Notes under the pieces: generated by a model
Seen by the model: the letters and a program-made list of their open reading frames with translations, nothing else
The model's database searches: none
What the model was told of the DNA's origin: nothing
Assembly (NCBI GenBank): GCA_025200525.1
Contig: CM045770.1
Coordinates: 121,373,429 to 121,437,428, forward strand
Reading direction: 5' to 3'
Source of the DNA: Camellia lanceoleosa
Lineage: Eukaryota > Streptophyta > Magnoliopsida > Ericales > Theaceae
DNA: 64,000 bases
Shown here: piece by piece, positions 21,695-33,174 of the stretch
Layout of the letters: each line of letters opens with the position of its first letter
How positions within the stretch are numbered: the first letter of the stretch is position 1
Made by a program: the position numbers and the translations under genes

Positions 21695-22053
21695 TTTGGC
21701 CAACCCAAGGATTATGGAAAACTAAAAGCAGATAAAGAAGGGGGATCAAAAATGAAGGAGAAGAAAACTTACAGGAGACGAAGGAAAGAGCGAGAAACAA
21801 AGGGTTGCAGAAGCCGCGGAATGTAGGAGTTGCACTAGAAGGCGAGCCAGATATCTTTGAGTATTTAGGACATACATTCGAAAAGACAAATTCAAATCGC
21901 ATTAAATGGAGGCAGTGTACGAAGGGGCGGGAAAGCGCTACAATAACCAAAAAGCATGTACGCGTCCTGACACGCATCGGGAAGAGGAGCAACCGCCGAA
22001 TTTTTGACCTCCAGACTAGAAGCCAAACACGCCGACTAACTGATGCTGGTAGG

Positions 22054-22069
22054 GTGTTTGGGGGGCAAT
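22054..22069 (+). promoter_or_regulatory. polypurine tract of gypsy element 1
   Basis: GTTTGGGGGGCAAT lies directly before the 3' LTR, the expected place for plus-strand priming. The same sequence in reverse orientation borders the LTR of element 3 at 56211-56220. Confidence 0.6.
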
Positions 22070-22472
22070 TGTGGGAGCCGAAAAATATTGGATCAAAACG
22101 AGTGGATCAATCCATTCTGGAACATGACCTTTATTCGGCATTGTCCCTATTCGGTTGAAGGGCCGAGTACACTAGCCGGTATTCCTTCTGGTGAGGCGAG
22201 GGCCGAGTAGAAGTACCTGTAAAGGATTAGGGTTGGGCCAAACCCCAAGGTCCAAAGGGAATACTATAAATGCAAGATCATTAGTTCTAGAAGGGGAGGT
22301 AAAAACTATGATACTTAGAATTCAAGTAATCTAGAGTGCAGAGACTAACTTGCCCGTCGGAGTGCTAATTCTGGCACCCCCGACCGGAGTGTTTATCTCT
22401 TTTCAGGTGACTGCTAGAGGATCTCAAGCGCCTCCCAGGATCAGAAGAGTATTTCCAAACCACTTCTCCACA
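22070..22472 (+). repeat. 3' LTR of gypsy element 1
   Basis: 403 bp, TGTGGGAGCCG to CTCCACA, with a single ACTATAAATGC TATA-like box. It is followed by GCTAC, the second target-site copy. Confidence 0.9.
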
Positions 22473-23818
22473 GCTACCTAACCCAATGAATCTTTCTCTC
22501 TACCTCATGTTGTCCCTACCAAAATTGGTAAATTTTGGAGTTAATCTTGTGGCAAAACCTTCAGGCAACAAGAAGCATGACAAGATAAATGTAGGGATAG
22601 CTTGTGCAACCACTTTAATCAGAATTTCACACCCCATTGTTGATAGAAACTTTTTTTTTTCTTTCTCTGACCATTAGGTGCTTTCAAATCTAGCTCTTGA
22701 TATATTCAAAGACTTCTGCATTCGACTTCCTCACAAAAGTGAACATCCCCAAATACTTCCAATTCATTGTCATAGCACCTACCCTAGGCTGTTCTTAATA
22801 GCCACCTGAGTATCCTTATGAACATTTTTGCTAAAGTAGGCAGCTGACTTGTCTAAATTGATCTTTTGTCCCAAAGCATGCTTATATTGTTGAAAATTTT
22901 GAATCAAAGTTTGCACCTCTTCCTTATTGGCACTTGTGAAAAGCAGGCTGTTGTCAGTGAAAACAAATGTGATATCCTTAAGTTAGACCTACAAACTTCA
23001 ACACCAATTACCAAATGTTGGTCCTCTGCTCTACTCAACGAAGTCAAGAAAGCTTCAGCACATATAATAAACAAGGGCTGATTGGATCTCCTTGGCGTAA
23101 ACCCTAGACAGATGAAATCTTTGACACAGGACACCATACTGAAGTTACACGGTACATAATTAGAGATGTAAACCGTTGGGCAAACCCAAGCCTTAATAGA
23201 ATCTTTTGCAAGAAAGACCACTCAATTCTATCATAGTATCTAACTTCATCACTAACTTACCTTCACCTCCATTCTGTTGCTTCTTCAACCAATGGAATAC
23301 TTCAAACACTGTAATGGCATTGTCCGTTAGAAGCCTTCTTGGAATAAATGCACTTTGGGTTTCCAAAACAACGCTGGGTAGCACAACTTTGAGTCTGTTT
23401 GCTATCAATTTTGGGACCAACTTATACACCACATTGCACAAGCTATTGGTCGAACTAGACAAATTTTTTTTTGATCTTTCACCTTAGGGATAAGTACCAA
23501 AAACATATCATTTAACTTTGCAACATCCTAAACCCTATTTAGAATACCCAAAACAGCCTCACATACATCTTTACCCACAATTCCCCAAAACTTTGGAAAG
23601 AACAAAGTACGCTTACCATCTGGGCCTTGCGATTTGGTAGGATGCATTTGAAAAAGAGTCCTCTTTTACTTCACTGCCTTGACTTTTGGCCAAACAGCAT
23701 CAAGCACTTATTCCTTATCACAAGGATTAGAGGTATGAAATAGGCTTTGGAAGTAGTCTAATGCCACATGCTTAATTTGAATGTGCTCCGTTACTCAGCA
23801 CTCATGACTGTCCTCGAT
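22473..23818 (-). pseudogene. LINE C ORF2, reverse transcriptase part
   Basis: The segment at 23462-23193 reads VVYKLVPKLIANRLKVVLP then ETQSAFIPRRLLTDNAITVFE and GKLVMKLD, the palm-domain N-terminal motifs of plant LINE RT. Downstream frames (23200-22480) continue through the domain with many stops and shifts. The 3' junction with the gypsy element rejoins 12380. A TRIM element interrupts the 5' side at 23819. Confidence 0.8.
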
Positions 23819-24593
23819 TGTTAGAGTATATATGAAGGTAGAGTCCCACATCGGATAAAAAATAAAATAGATGGGCCTTAATATACATTAGATGGGCTTT
23901 AAACTTTGAAGTGGGTATGAGTTTCAAACAATGTATGTTGGCATCTATGGACTCTAGAGTTTCTCTCTAATGGATTCAGTTGGTATTTTTGTATGCTTGT
24001 GGGCTCCCTAATTCCCTAACAACTGATGATATCAGAGCCAATGGCAAGCAATTTAAGGGCGGACTCTCTTGGAGCATCAATGTTGTTAGGCTTGGGCTTT
24101 GCATGAAGACTCTCGCTGAGGCATAAAAAATCTATGGTGACTCTTGATGGTGTAAAGAAAATTCTTGGTGCACGTGGCAAGGTTGGATCATGGCAAGGTG
24201 ACTCCTAATGGAGTATGGTAGCGCACGATGTAGTGTGTGCGGGTGGATCAAATTGGACACGATGTTAGAGAGTTATAGATCAAGATTAAGGGGGAACACT
24301 ATGATTTATGATGAATTTGCTAATGATAGATCAAATTGGAGGGGAAGCAAGACAAGGCCCAATATTTGGTTCACACGTAGGGGGGAGATTGTTAGAGCAT
24401 GTGTGAAGATAGAGTCCCACAATGGATAACGAATAAAATAGATAGGTCTTAATATACATTACATGGGCTCTCCACTTATAGGCTAAACAATATATCTTGG
24501 GCCTTGATGTGACGTCTGAGAACTTTTAGAGTTTTTCTTTGATGGATTGGGCCGGTATTACTATATGCTTGTGGATTCCCTGATTCCCTAACA
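23819..24593 (+). mobile_element. TRIM-like mini LTR retrotransposon in LINE C
   Basis: LTRs 23819-24021 and 24390-24593 (about 204 bp each) start TGTTAGAG and end CCCTAACA. After the first LTR is TGATATCAGAGC (from 24027), a one-mismatch Met-tRNA primer site. Before the second is AGGGGGGAGAT, a polypurine tract. The interior is only 368 bp and codes for nothing. Flanks CTCGAT (23813-23818) and CTCAAT (24594-24599) look like a decayed TSD, though six bases is one more than usual. The size fits terminal-repeat retrotransposons in miniature. Confidence 0.88.
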
Positions 24594-25712
24594 CTCAATA
24601 CCCACAATGTGCTTTTTTCTATGCCTTTGGGATGCTTTTGCATGAAAGAAACTAGTGTTACTATCACGATCATTAAGTTAATTGCCCTTGCACATTCTCC
24701 TCACATTACAGATTCCCGCTTCAGAAGTTCTTTAATCTCCTGCCACAATTTCAAGTCCTCCGACCCAAACTATTTGTGTGTCCCTAATCAAACCTTAGTT
24801 GTTCCAGTGCCTTGATCTTAGCAGCTAACTTCTTTGGAACAAGCCCAAAATTTTTAGAACTTCACACAAAAAGAGCATGACTCACCTGGCCTAGGCATCG
24901 TTTTAGTCGATCAACTGGATCCCCATCCCTAGGTCCACTCAAATTCTCTTGAACCACTTGCTCACACAACTCCTCTCGAAGTCAAACTGGTAAACTCTAT
25001 TCTGCTTGGGCCTAGCCGTAGCCATCAATCACCTTTGCCCTAAACAATAAATAAGAATTGGTGAATGATCAGAGGCTGTAGACACTAGGCTGAAGCACTT
25101 AGCAATAAGAAAAATTTTCTGCCACGCATCATTAACAGTGCCCTTATCCAACTGTTCACACACCACATCAGACCGCCGGTTAATGTACCAAGTATACAAG
25201 TATACAATCACCTAGAATTCTACAAAAAACATGCATCTAGGGCCGACCTCTATCATTCATCCATTCTTCTCAAAGTCAAACATCATTTCATTAAAATCCC
25301 TTACACATAACCAGAGGAGTGACACCTACAAATTAATTGACGAAGTAACTCCCATGAATCCCTTCTTTTCACTGTCTTCGGATTCCCATAAAAACCAGTA
25401 AATCTCCACTTCTATATCCCCATACCTAACTTTATGATCGCATCAACATGCCTTACGAAAAAGCTTCTGATTTGAACCAACACATCAAAAGACCAAAGAA
25501 AAGCTAAACCACCAGACTGACTAACACAATCAACAAATAGACCTCCAAGAAATCCCAACTTTACCCCCAAGACCTTCCATAGCTCTAGAATCTAATTTAG
25601 TTTCCATAAAAAAACACCACACTGGGATCTTCAGCCTTCAAAAGAAATTGAAGAGATTAAACTGATTGGGGGTTCCTAAGCCCCCGACAGTTCCAACATA
25701 GAAGACTCATCA
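24594..25712 (-). pseudogene. LINE C ORF2, endonuclease and RT-connection part
   Basis: ORF2 begins near 25712 with MMSLLCWNCRGL, the catalytic-fold N-terminus of the LINE endonuclease. It proceeds through frames with VVFFMET (catalytic Glu region) and LGVKLGF. At 24730-24600 there is a TSFFHAKASQRHRKKHIVG-type segment, the hallmark linker just before the RT domain. It is broken by numerous frameshifts. The TRIM insertion separates it from the RT segment. Confidence 0.75.
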
Positions 25713-25779
25713 TTGTCTGCAAGGCTAGAAATAACCTATATTGTTGATAAATCAAAGCATATGAAACTAGAGTTAGAAA

Positions 25780-27258
25780 TCAAACAATGCCGGTGCCTGA
25801 ATGAGCCTTTCCATCTCCATCGATCGGTGTTATCATTTCGCTACCCAAATAGTGTTCTTTAGGTTTGCCATCCACAGGTAAAAGTTCCCCTTTGAGAGCA
25901 AAAGACCCTTCTCGAGCTCCTTTTTTTGATTTTTTCCTAGTTGGGTCATCTGGTAATCGAATTTCGCCAGATCCACCTTCACCTGGACTTAGGTCATTAT
26001 TATTTTTAAACGGGTGCTCCACTTTCTTGTCTTTCACCCGAGTTAAATGAACAACTAACATGCCCACCTTATCCAGCCCAACACCACTATTAGGCCCCAT
26101 AGAATCAATTTGCATTAAGTTGCTTCCCTTAGGCCCGTAGACATCAAACCCAAACTCCAAACTTAAGCCCTTTTTGTGCATCTTTAGTGATTCAAACTTA
26201 GTTAGCTTTGCCTCACAGGGGTTTCTTTCCTTAGCAGCGCATGATGAAATAGGAAAGGAGATCTTATTCCTTGATAGTCTCCCTCAATCCCCACCAAACT
26301 AGGATTTGGAATCACCCCCATTAATCTTTTCTATTTCCTCTTCGAAGCAAGTTCACCAGAAGGAGTCTGACCAACCACTTCCACAACATTCTGACCATTC
26401 AAAACGGCCTCAAAATGATGCAAATGATCTCATATCTCCTGTGGAACCACACTGTGCGTATCATTTTTAGCTTCAACCTTCCTAGTTGCCACACCATGCC
26501 ACGCCACGCCACGTAGTTTTGAGTGCACAACACGTAGCCAAACGCCATATAGAAGATCACAAGAATCACAACCCCCCTCTAACCATCAGTCTATCATGAC
26601 ATTCTTTGTCATCATGCCCCAACATTCTGTAATAATAACAAAAGTTCGGTAGACGCTCATACTTGAATGACACCCATCCTGGATCACGTTCCTGGAGAGC
26701 AATCAACATACAACGCTGCAATGGCCTTGAGACATTTAACCACACTTGAATTCTTAAGAAATTTTCCCAAGTTGTCCCTCCATCACCATAGTCCATATCG
26801 ATGAAACTGCCAATCGTGTTTGCAATAACCATCCCTACAGATTTAGTCATACTAATAAGAGGAAGATTATACACATAAATCCAAAATGACGCATATGTAA
26901 ACGATATCTTTGATGGCTTTAGAGAGGGATCAAACTCACAAAATAGAAGATGTTTATCAAAACTCCAAGGCCCATAGGAAAGAACCTTGCTTTTGTCCAC
27001 AAGATGAACAAACTGAAAAAGAAACAAGTTCTCTCCAAGAACTGTAATATTCACCCCCTGAGACAGACACCACACCAGAATAAGAGTTGCCTTCAGCACT
27101 TCAGTGTCAATAACACGCTTAGTGAAAATCCTACCAAGAAGACAGAGCCCCACATCCGAAGCCGTAGACCTGGTATCCGCTTCCCCCAACACCACCAAAT
27201 TTGCCTCATCCTCAGTGAGTTTTAGTTTCCTAGACACCTCTTCCATAGTAGCATTCAT
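25780..27258 (-). pseudogene. LINE C ORF1, DUF4283 + CCHC zinc knuckle protein
   Basis: Start chosen at ATG 27258 (MNATMEEVSRKLKLTEDE). Residues about 35-130 form the DUF4283 domain (ILVWCLSQGVNITVLGENLF, VLSYGPWSFDKHLLFCEFDP) and include the WIYVYNLPL motif. Residues about 195-230 give the zf-CCHC_4 knuckle (YERLPNFCYYYRMLGHDDKE plus CH). Stop at about 26566. The same frame reopens at 26181-25780 as a low-complexity tail (GLDKVGM, HPFKNNNDLSPGEGG). The protein would bind LINE RNA. The lack of an RRM separates this LINE from A and B. Confidence 0.8.
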
Positions 27259-27345
27259 GGCCAAAAAATAAAAAAAAAAAGGGAGAAGAAACAAAGAGGT
27301 ATACCTTCCACCAGATGACAAGAGAAAAAAAAAAAAAAAAACCTA

Positions 27346-28184
27346 CGTGCTTAGAGAAAGAAACCCTAAACGTGAGAGGACAATTGTGGATTAAATCCAT
27401 TTAATCCTTACTCAACGGAAATGCCACCCAAATTAACTTATCTAAAAGTTATCTTATGTGTTTGTTATTATGTAGGAAACTTATTAAATTAAACTAACAA
27501 TTTATTTTATGTATTTTGTTGTTATGTATCAAAATTTATTAAACTAAACTAGTTGTTTCTTTCCTCTAGTAATTTTAGTGCTTATAATTTTATTTAAAAT
27601 TTATATAATGTCATGGTTTGATTTCAATTGACTAAATGATTGAATGGCCCTTGAGACTCGGTAATTTTTCCAGTTTATTGAAAAGTTTGATTTTCAAAAC
27701 ATTAAGTGATAGTATGATAGTGATGGTGCCATGGTGGTATGAAGGTGGTGGTATGGTGGTGACAATGACTGTTATGGTAGTAGTTGCTGTGCATGAGATT
27801 TGTAGGGTGTTGATGGTGGTTGGGTGGCACTTGTGGCTGTAGGCAAGATTTTAAAATATAAACAATATAGGCCTGCTAAATGAAATAGCATTGGTCCTCT
27901 CTAGGCACGAACCTAGAATTTTAATTTAATCATGAAAATTTTGAAATAAAAAAGAAGTATGGATTATAACATAATTTTCTATTGACATAAAAGGTGTATA
28001 TTAAAGGGAAATTTTATGGTACACATTTGCACCCCTAGTTACAACTTTTGTGTATTTGGTTATGATATATTGTGATATTGATTATAACATTATATTGGTT
28101 ATAATCAAAGAGTCTTTGTAATACCTTATGTAGTGTTTAGTTATAACTTCTGTTTTTGTTTGTTTGTTTTTTTATTTTTTTATT
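27346..28184. other. intronic stretch with TGG-rich minisatellite
   Basis: No gene. A roughly 53-bp segment containing TTGTTATTATGTA occurs twice near 27453-27555. A region rich in ATGGTGG lies at 27705-27835. The flank at 28003-28045 (GGTACACATTTGCACCCC) resembles the complement of 29565-29590, possibly the ends of an older element into which the CACTA element inserted. Confidence 0.4.
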
Positions 28185-29358
28185 CACTACAACAAAAAGC
28201 ACCAATGACGACTAAAAAAATGAATTTCGTCGCTAAAAGTTGCACAAATGGCAACCAAATCCATTTTAGTCGCCAAAAATGAAGACTTTTGGCGACTAAA
28301 ACCATTTAGTAGCCAAATGTGTATGTATTGGCGATTAAAAATCAATTTGGTCGCCTATTATATGGGTTTCAGCGACTAACACAATTTTCGTCACCAAAAG
28401 TGATGGTTTTTCCCGACTAAAACAATTTAGTAGCCGAAGATGCTGGTTTTGGCGACTAAAAAGCAGATTGGTCGCCGATTGTAGGTAGTTTGGCGACTAA
28501 AAACAGATTAGTCGCTGAAAGTGAAGCTTTTTGGCTACAAAAAAAAATTTAGTAGCTAAAAACTGAGTATTGGCGACTAAAATTCAGTTTAGTAGCCAAA
28601 AAGGGACGTTTTTGGCGACTAAAAACAGGGTTAGTCGCCAAAATGTGTGTTTTTAGGCGCAACATTTTTTTTAGCGACTGCAAAATTAATTAGTAGCCTA
28701 AAATTGTAGAATTGGCGACTAAATCTATTTAGTCGCCAAAAGTGAGCTAAATTTTTTTTAATAAATAATTTATTTTTTACATAAATTATATTTGAAGTAA
28801 AAAAATTATATATATATATATATATTATTTTCTATTAATAGCGCTTAAGATACTATATAAATAATATATATTCTATATATATTCATGAGATGGTGGAGTG
28901 GCGTAGTGGAGGGAGTGGTTTGCAAAAAGGTTGGAATGTTGTGGGCTGAGAAGCAACAGGTTCAACATTTTTTATTTATTTATTTATTTTTTAAATATGC
29001 TTTGGCGACTAAAACAGGTGGTCGCCAAAAGCTTCAGTATTGGCGACGAAAAAAATAGTCGGGAAATGTATAAATTAAAAAAAAATAATTTACTATTGGC
29101 GACTAAAAATTTAGTCGCCAAATGTATAATTTAAAAAAATAAATGAGCTTTGGCGACAAAAATTGTGGTCGCTACAGAGTTTGTTTTTGGCGACTAAAAG
29201 TGGGTTTAGTCGCTAATACCTTCCGCGACGGTTTTCCAGCGACCAACATGGCGACGGAAAAATTTTGTCGGGAAAACCTAAAACCCGACTTTTGGCCACT
29301 AAAAAGTCACTTTTGGTGACTAAAAATTTAGTCGCCAAAAGTGAGTTTTCTTGTAATG
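28185..29358. mobile_element. non-autonomous CACTA (En/Spm) DNA transposon
   Basis: The ends are CACTACAACAAAA (28185-28197) and the complement of CATTACAAGAAAA (29346-29358), flanked by ATT on both sides (28182-28184 and 29359-29361), the 3-bp TSD of CACTA elements. Both subterminal regions are packed with TTTTGGCGACTAAAA and its complement TTTTAGTCGCCAAAA, the presumed transposase-binding repeats. The 1174-bp element encodes no protein. A central unique part (about 28885-28985) has TGGCGTAGTGG and GGTTCAACA followed by an (ATTT)n run, loosely like a SINE. Confidence 0.9.
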
Positions 29359-29844
29359 ATTTTTTTAGTTATGACTCCCATAGTATTGAGCTTGCCATTT
29401 GTGGTAATCAAACTCACAAATGGCATAACTTACATGAGATTGTGTACCAAAGCATTACCCTATATTGAAATGGAAAATGTTTTGATATGGAATGTAAACC
29501 GTATGCAACCCTAACGCAAAATTGTGTAAAATTTCACGAACTTACAAAAAATGCATAAATTTGCACACCGGAGAATTTTTCTATTAAAATATGTAAAAAT
29601 ATACATGTTTTATATCTATATTGAGTTATAAAAAATAGCGTATGTAACTCAATCTATCTACTAAAGTGAGCCATATAGTGACACAAGGTAAATGAGTAAA
29701 ATGCTAGAAAATCATAATGCATCCTATTGTGTAGTCTAATTTTAAAAAAATTAATAGTTGAAAAGCACATTCCATTGCAATCATTGAAATTGATAAAGTT
29801 AATAAAAGATGAATCAATGTATTAATGGGAGGATAAATTATTAT
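29359..29844. other. AT-rich intronic sequence, no gene
   Basis: Nothing recognised beyond CACTA flank and the possible older element end near 29565-29590. Confidence 0.4.
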
Positions 29845-31900
29845 TTTTGATCAGTAAAAAGAAATGTTTGTTAATGAGGATCAAGGTACAATGTACAAAG
29901 ATCAACATTAATAAAGAGAGGCGAGTGCAACGTAGCATTAAAGCGAACATAACCATCTCAACTATGTTGACACTGAAATGCACGCCTAATCATTTGTTAA
30001 GAACTACCCCAAGTTAGTGAGTAACCAACTGAAACAAGCTAAACACTACACTAGCAAGCACCACACCTACCCAAACTTTAAAATTAGCTCAACAAACCCC
30101 TCGCAGTAGGCTGTAAAAAAAAACTTCCCCATGAAATCACAAAACTTGCCACAAAAAGGTCTCCAGACCTTACAAACCCATTTTGAGCTTTGAGTATTTC
30201 ATTGTGAGAGTCCTCACAGTTCCAATATTGGTCATGAAGTCGTTCACCGAAAAACAATCAACTTCTATCTTAGATTTAACCCACATAGCCATATTGAGCT
30301 TGATTTTTTCGCACAAAGTGATTCCATCAAAACTCTTACCTTTGAATGCCATTGTGTTCCTTTCCAGCCATAAGTTCCACAAGATCACAAAGAACAGTGA
30401 GACCCAAATATGTCTTGCACACGTCTTGCATTTAGAGTGAAACCACTAGTCAATAAATCCAAAGAAATTTGTTGGACATACCCAATCAACCCCCCACCAA
30501 TGAATAAACTAAGACTAAACTTTCTATGACCACTTGCAATGCAAAAGTAGATGAGAAGAGGTCTCCTCCCCTTCACTACAAAACGAACACAAAGCATCAC
30601 CACTGAGAGGGGAAATTATGCTAAACAATTCGATTAGTCAGACAAACATGATAATAGGTTGGGCTAAGATCTATGCGTCATTAGTCATGGGTCGATTAGA
30701 TAAACATAGCGTGAGGTTGGACCGGACAATGTGTGTGTCGGCTTGTATTCTCAGTCGGGCAGATGGGCTAATTGACATGAAGACTAGGGCCAAATAGTAA
30801 GTATTAGACTGGACAGATAGCCTGATATAGGCGTTAGGTGGATAGACTTGGCCAACGTGCTAACCGTGTGGAAGGACTAACATAAGCCTGAAATGAACTC
30901 TAACCAGCCTAGAAAGGAGCATGGTCCGCTTAGTAAGAAGTTTGACCGGTTGAATGAATCTGGTATTGGCACAACCGGACAAACGGTGCACGACGTAATT
31001 GATCAGTTTTTGCCCGGTTGACTTAGTTAAAGTAAACTTGGTCAATGTAGCTCTGTAAATGATGTGCAACTGGACAGATGAATTGCTCGGTTTAGTTGCT
31101 GGCCTGGGAGTGAGGTCGTTTCACTTGACTTTGGTGATCATGGTGTTAAAGGATGGCCATTATTCTTTACGAAGATGATTTCTAGTGGGACTCTACAGAT
31201 CGAAATAAGAGTCCTACTAGGATTCTACCATGCAGAAAACAAAAAAGTTCAGAGGTTAACCTAGTGGAGATGATGCAACTTTACTCACAGAACTCTTAAC
31301 TTTTCCTCATATTGATCTGAAGAGCTAACTTAAGCATTAGAGAGGTTTTCGGCACATACCCGCCAATAAGCTCATTGGAGGGGTTTTGCAGCACACGCCT
31401 GCCGATAAATTCATCGGAGTTGTGTTTTCAAGGATTCAAGTTTGATCATGAGGAGTACGCATGGGATGAATAGTTTGTGCTTGTACAACCACCATTTGGA
31501 ATATTTCTCCAATGGTGCAATAAAGCCTTTGATGGGATTCTACCTTGCACAACTTGCCAACAAAAAATCCGTGTTTTGAGAGGAGCAAAATTGTTCCATA
31601 AATGCGATCCAAAACCCTCAAGTAAGACCCCCCCTTTCATTGATAGTAGAGTACATGTTTTTACAGAAAAAGTACCTTGACTATCTCCTTCCAAAAAATT
31701 TGATCGTCAGCCCCATGATTCAATCTAAGTCTTCTTAAAAACGCACACAGATCATTCAAAGAATCAAGTTCCCATTGACGAAGATCCCTTCTAAACACTA
31801 AATCCCACTGCCCAGATTGAATTTTGTTGTCTTTTGTCGGCGCCACCTCTCTTATTGATACTTCCTTTCGACTTGATAATAAAAATAAAAAAGGGGGAAA
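29845..31900 (-). mobile_element. LINE D, 5'-truncated L1 fragment
   Basis: The minus strand encodes the end of a LINE polymerase: WDLVFRRDLRQWELDSLNDL (31830-31760), SHLWNNFAPLKTRIFCWQVV and GRIPSKALLHHW (31620-31530, zf-RVT), then after an insertion LWLERNTMAFKGKSF (30370-30330). The 3' tail is near 29845 (TGATCAGTAAAAAG on plus), like the tail of LINE B (GGATCAGCAAAAAA). It starts only at the C-terminal third of ORF2, so it is 5' truncated, as usual for LINE copies. An inserted block occupies about 30608-31445. Confidence 0.75.
30608..31445. mobile_element. insertion in LINE D, probable solo LTR
   Basis: It separates the two halves of the zf-RVT/C-terminal region of LINE D. It is non-coding. 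Near 31330-31420 it contains TTAAGCATTAGAGAGGTTTT and TGCCGATAAATTCATCGGAG, resembling the R/U5 part of plant gypsy LTRs. I could not define clean TG...CA ends or a TSD, so both limits are approximate. Confidence 0.4.
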
Positions 31901-31915
31901 AAAAAAAGAAAACAA

Positions 31916-32320
31916 AAGAAAACAAAAAAACTTTGATTGCTTCTATATTATCAAAATTATCATTTTCCACTTTGATCCACATGTTTCATAGATTTACAAG
32001 AGGTGACCACTTAAATTTGTTATTTTATTTCATTTTATTTTTTTAAAAACCTAGTGGAAGTAATCACTTAATTTTAAAATAAAAAACATGGGGTGAAAGG
32101 CTATATAGTTTGAGAAATTTAATAACTAATACTAATATAGTAATTTTTTTTTTTTTTTGGATGAAATTACAAAGAGGCAATCGTCACTACTTCCCAACTG
32201 AGTTCATCCTTTTCCCAAAGAAGAGCTGGACCCTTGATCTAGCCATGCTCAATTTTATTTTTTATTTTTTTATCAGTTAAAAAAAAATTTATTAATGCAA
32301 TTCACAAAAATACAAAACAA
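31916..32320 (-). repeat. LINE 3' tail fragments
   Basis: Two stretches of poly-T followed by LINE-tail-like sequence (GGATGAAATTACAAAGAGGC after 32159; ATCAGTTAAAAAAAAATTTA near 32271) look like minus-strand LINE 3' ends. No protein is encoded. Confidence 0.4.
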
Positions 32321-32592
32321 ATGACATTAATAAATCAGTGTTTACTACTCTCTGTTCTTGTTCTTTATGTTTGTTTTTTCTCCCTCTCAGTTGGCACCTT
32401 GCTACCTTTGTTTTCTTCCTTGTTCATTGGGGCTTCATATAATTGGGCTGTCTTGAAGGGGCCAATCTCATTAGGATGTTCTTGCTCAGCTATGATGCAT
32501 CTTGTCCCAATGCTTATTGATGTATTCTCCGCTTTCTTGGTTTATCATCAATAAAATCTTCTCTTTTGCTCATAAAAAAAAAAAAAAAAAGA
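32321..32592 (+). repeat. LINE or retroposed 3' end with poly(A)
   Basis: It ends in ATCAATAAAATCTTCTCTTT, then a poly(A) run at 32573-32590, typical of a plus-strand LINE 3' end or processed copy. The short open frame through it has hydrophobic, non-informative sequence and is not called as a gene. Confidence 0.4.
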
Positions 32593-33174
32593 ATTAATAA
32601 ATCATTAAAGTGCAAGACAACATTATGGCTAAAAGGAAATATCTCGATTAGGTTGCCACATGGACATATTCCAACCAAGTAGTCATGTCCAATTAACAAT
32701 CAAACATGGACTTTTTATGGTGTAAGGAGGAAACCTTACGACAATCATTTGTTGATTGATGGTCATCTTAGTCAATTATGTATGTATATATATTCAATCA
32801 TGTTGTTTTTGTTGGTTGATTTCTTGCTAACCGTTCTCTATAGTTGAGCTGCATGTTCGATGCATCGCATTGAGTGTAGGTTTTTTGACTTTCCCTAATT
32901 GACAAATATTTGTTTTCTTTCTTGTAATATTTTTTATTCGCTTCCAGTTAGACTATAAAAGCTACATAATAACATGTTTTGAAAGACATGAAAAAGACAT
33001 AATTTTTTGCTCCTATCATTAAGCAGGGATTCCATCTAGTTATCCAAAACAGAGGGAGCAACCACAAGGTCTGCACTTTTTATTGGTAACAAAAGTACTT
33101 TATCATAGATACATGTGTCTTATTCCTCTTTTTGTTTTTTCGTTTTTTGTTATTTATTTTTGGTTTGTACATAG
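32593..33174. other. intron end, no gene
   Basis: No element recognised. It ends in a T-rich tract and TTGTACATAG, a plausible acceptor for the ankyrin exon that begins at 33175. Confidence 0.45.

Larger units (their letters stand above)
12381..22472 (+). mobile_element. gypsy element 1: Tat-type, no polymerase, with antisense genes and tandem arrays
   Basis: LTRs 12381-12857 and 22070-22472, flanked by GCCAC (12376-12380) and GCTAC (22473-22477), a TSD with one change. It interrupts LINE C between RT segments. From the 5' side it has gag (12.9-14.3 kb) and protease (14.4-15.0), then no RT, RNase H or integrase. There follow a 97-bp tandem array (15.3-16.05), antisense gene 2 in two copies (16.3-16.8 and 17.3-18.2), a 117-bp tandem array (18.3-19.26) and antisense gene 1 (19.6-21.7). 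Antisense genes and repeat-rich 3' regions are known in the Tat lineage. Loss of all pol after protease makes it dependent on a helper. Confidence 0.85.
8650..27345 (-). mobile_element. LINE C, L1-type retrotransposon split by three nested LTR elements
   Basis: Minus-strand LINE whose pieces are 27345-24594 (ORF1, endonuclease), 23818-22473 (RT), 12380-12216 (RT-to-zinc linker) and 9555-8650 (zinc-binding C-terminus, poly-T at 8650-8664 representing the 3' poly(A)). Removing the three insertions leaves about 5.2 kb. The junctions rejoin recognisable protein: the sequence at the 22473/12380 junction and the sequence across 12216/9555 (..KYFPNFDFL, then HHPSFTWHSI) are continuous in LINE RT proteins. 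ORF1 has DUF4283 and a zinc knuckle but no RRM, so this is a different lineage from LINEs A and B. Ends and TSD are not certain. Confidence 0.8.
7739..33174 (+). other. putative 25.4-kb TE-filled intron of the ankyrin/PGG gene
   Basis: It is bounded by GTAAGT at 7739 and by TTGTACATAG ending at 33174. Everything recognisable inside is transposable: LINE C with three nested LTR elements, a CACTA element, LINE D with its insertion, and LINE 3' tails. That one gene spans it is an inference from exon order, orientation and splice-site-like borders. No transcript evidence is available here. Confidence 0.5.

Noticed and set aside
28200..29340. GGCGACTAAA repeats as a regulatory or satellite array
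   Set aside because: They are bounded by CACTA ends with a TSD and occur in both orientations, so they are subterminal repeats of a transposon.
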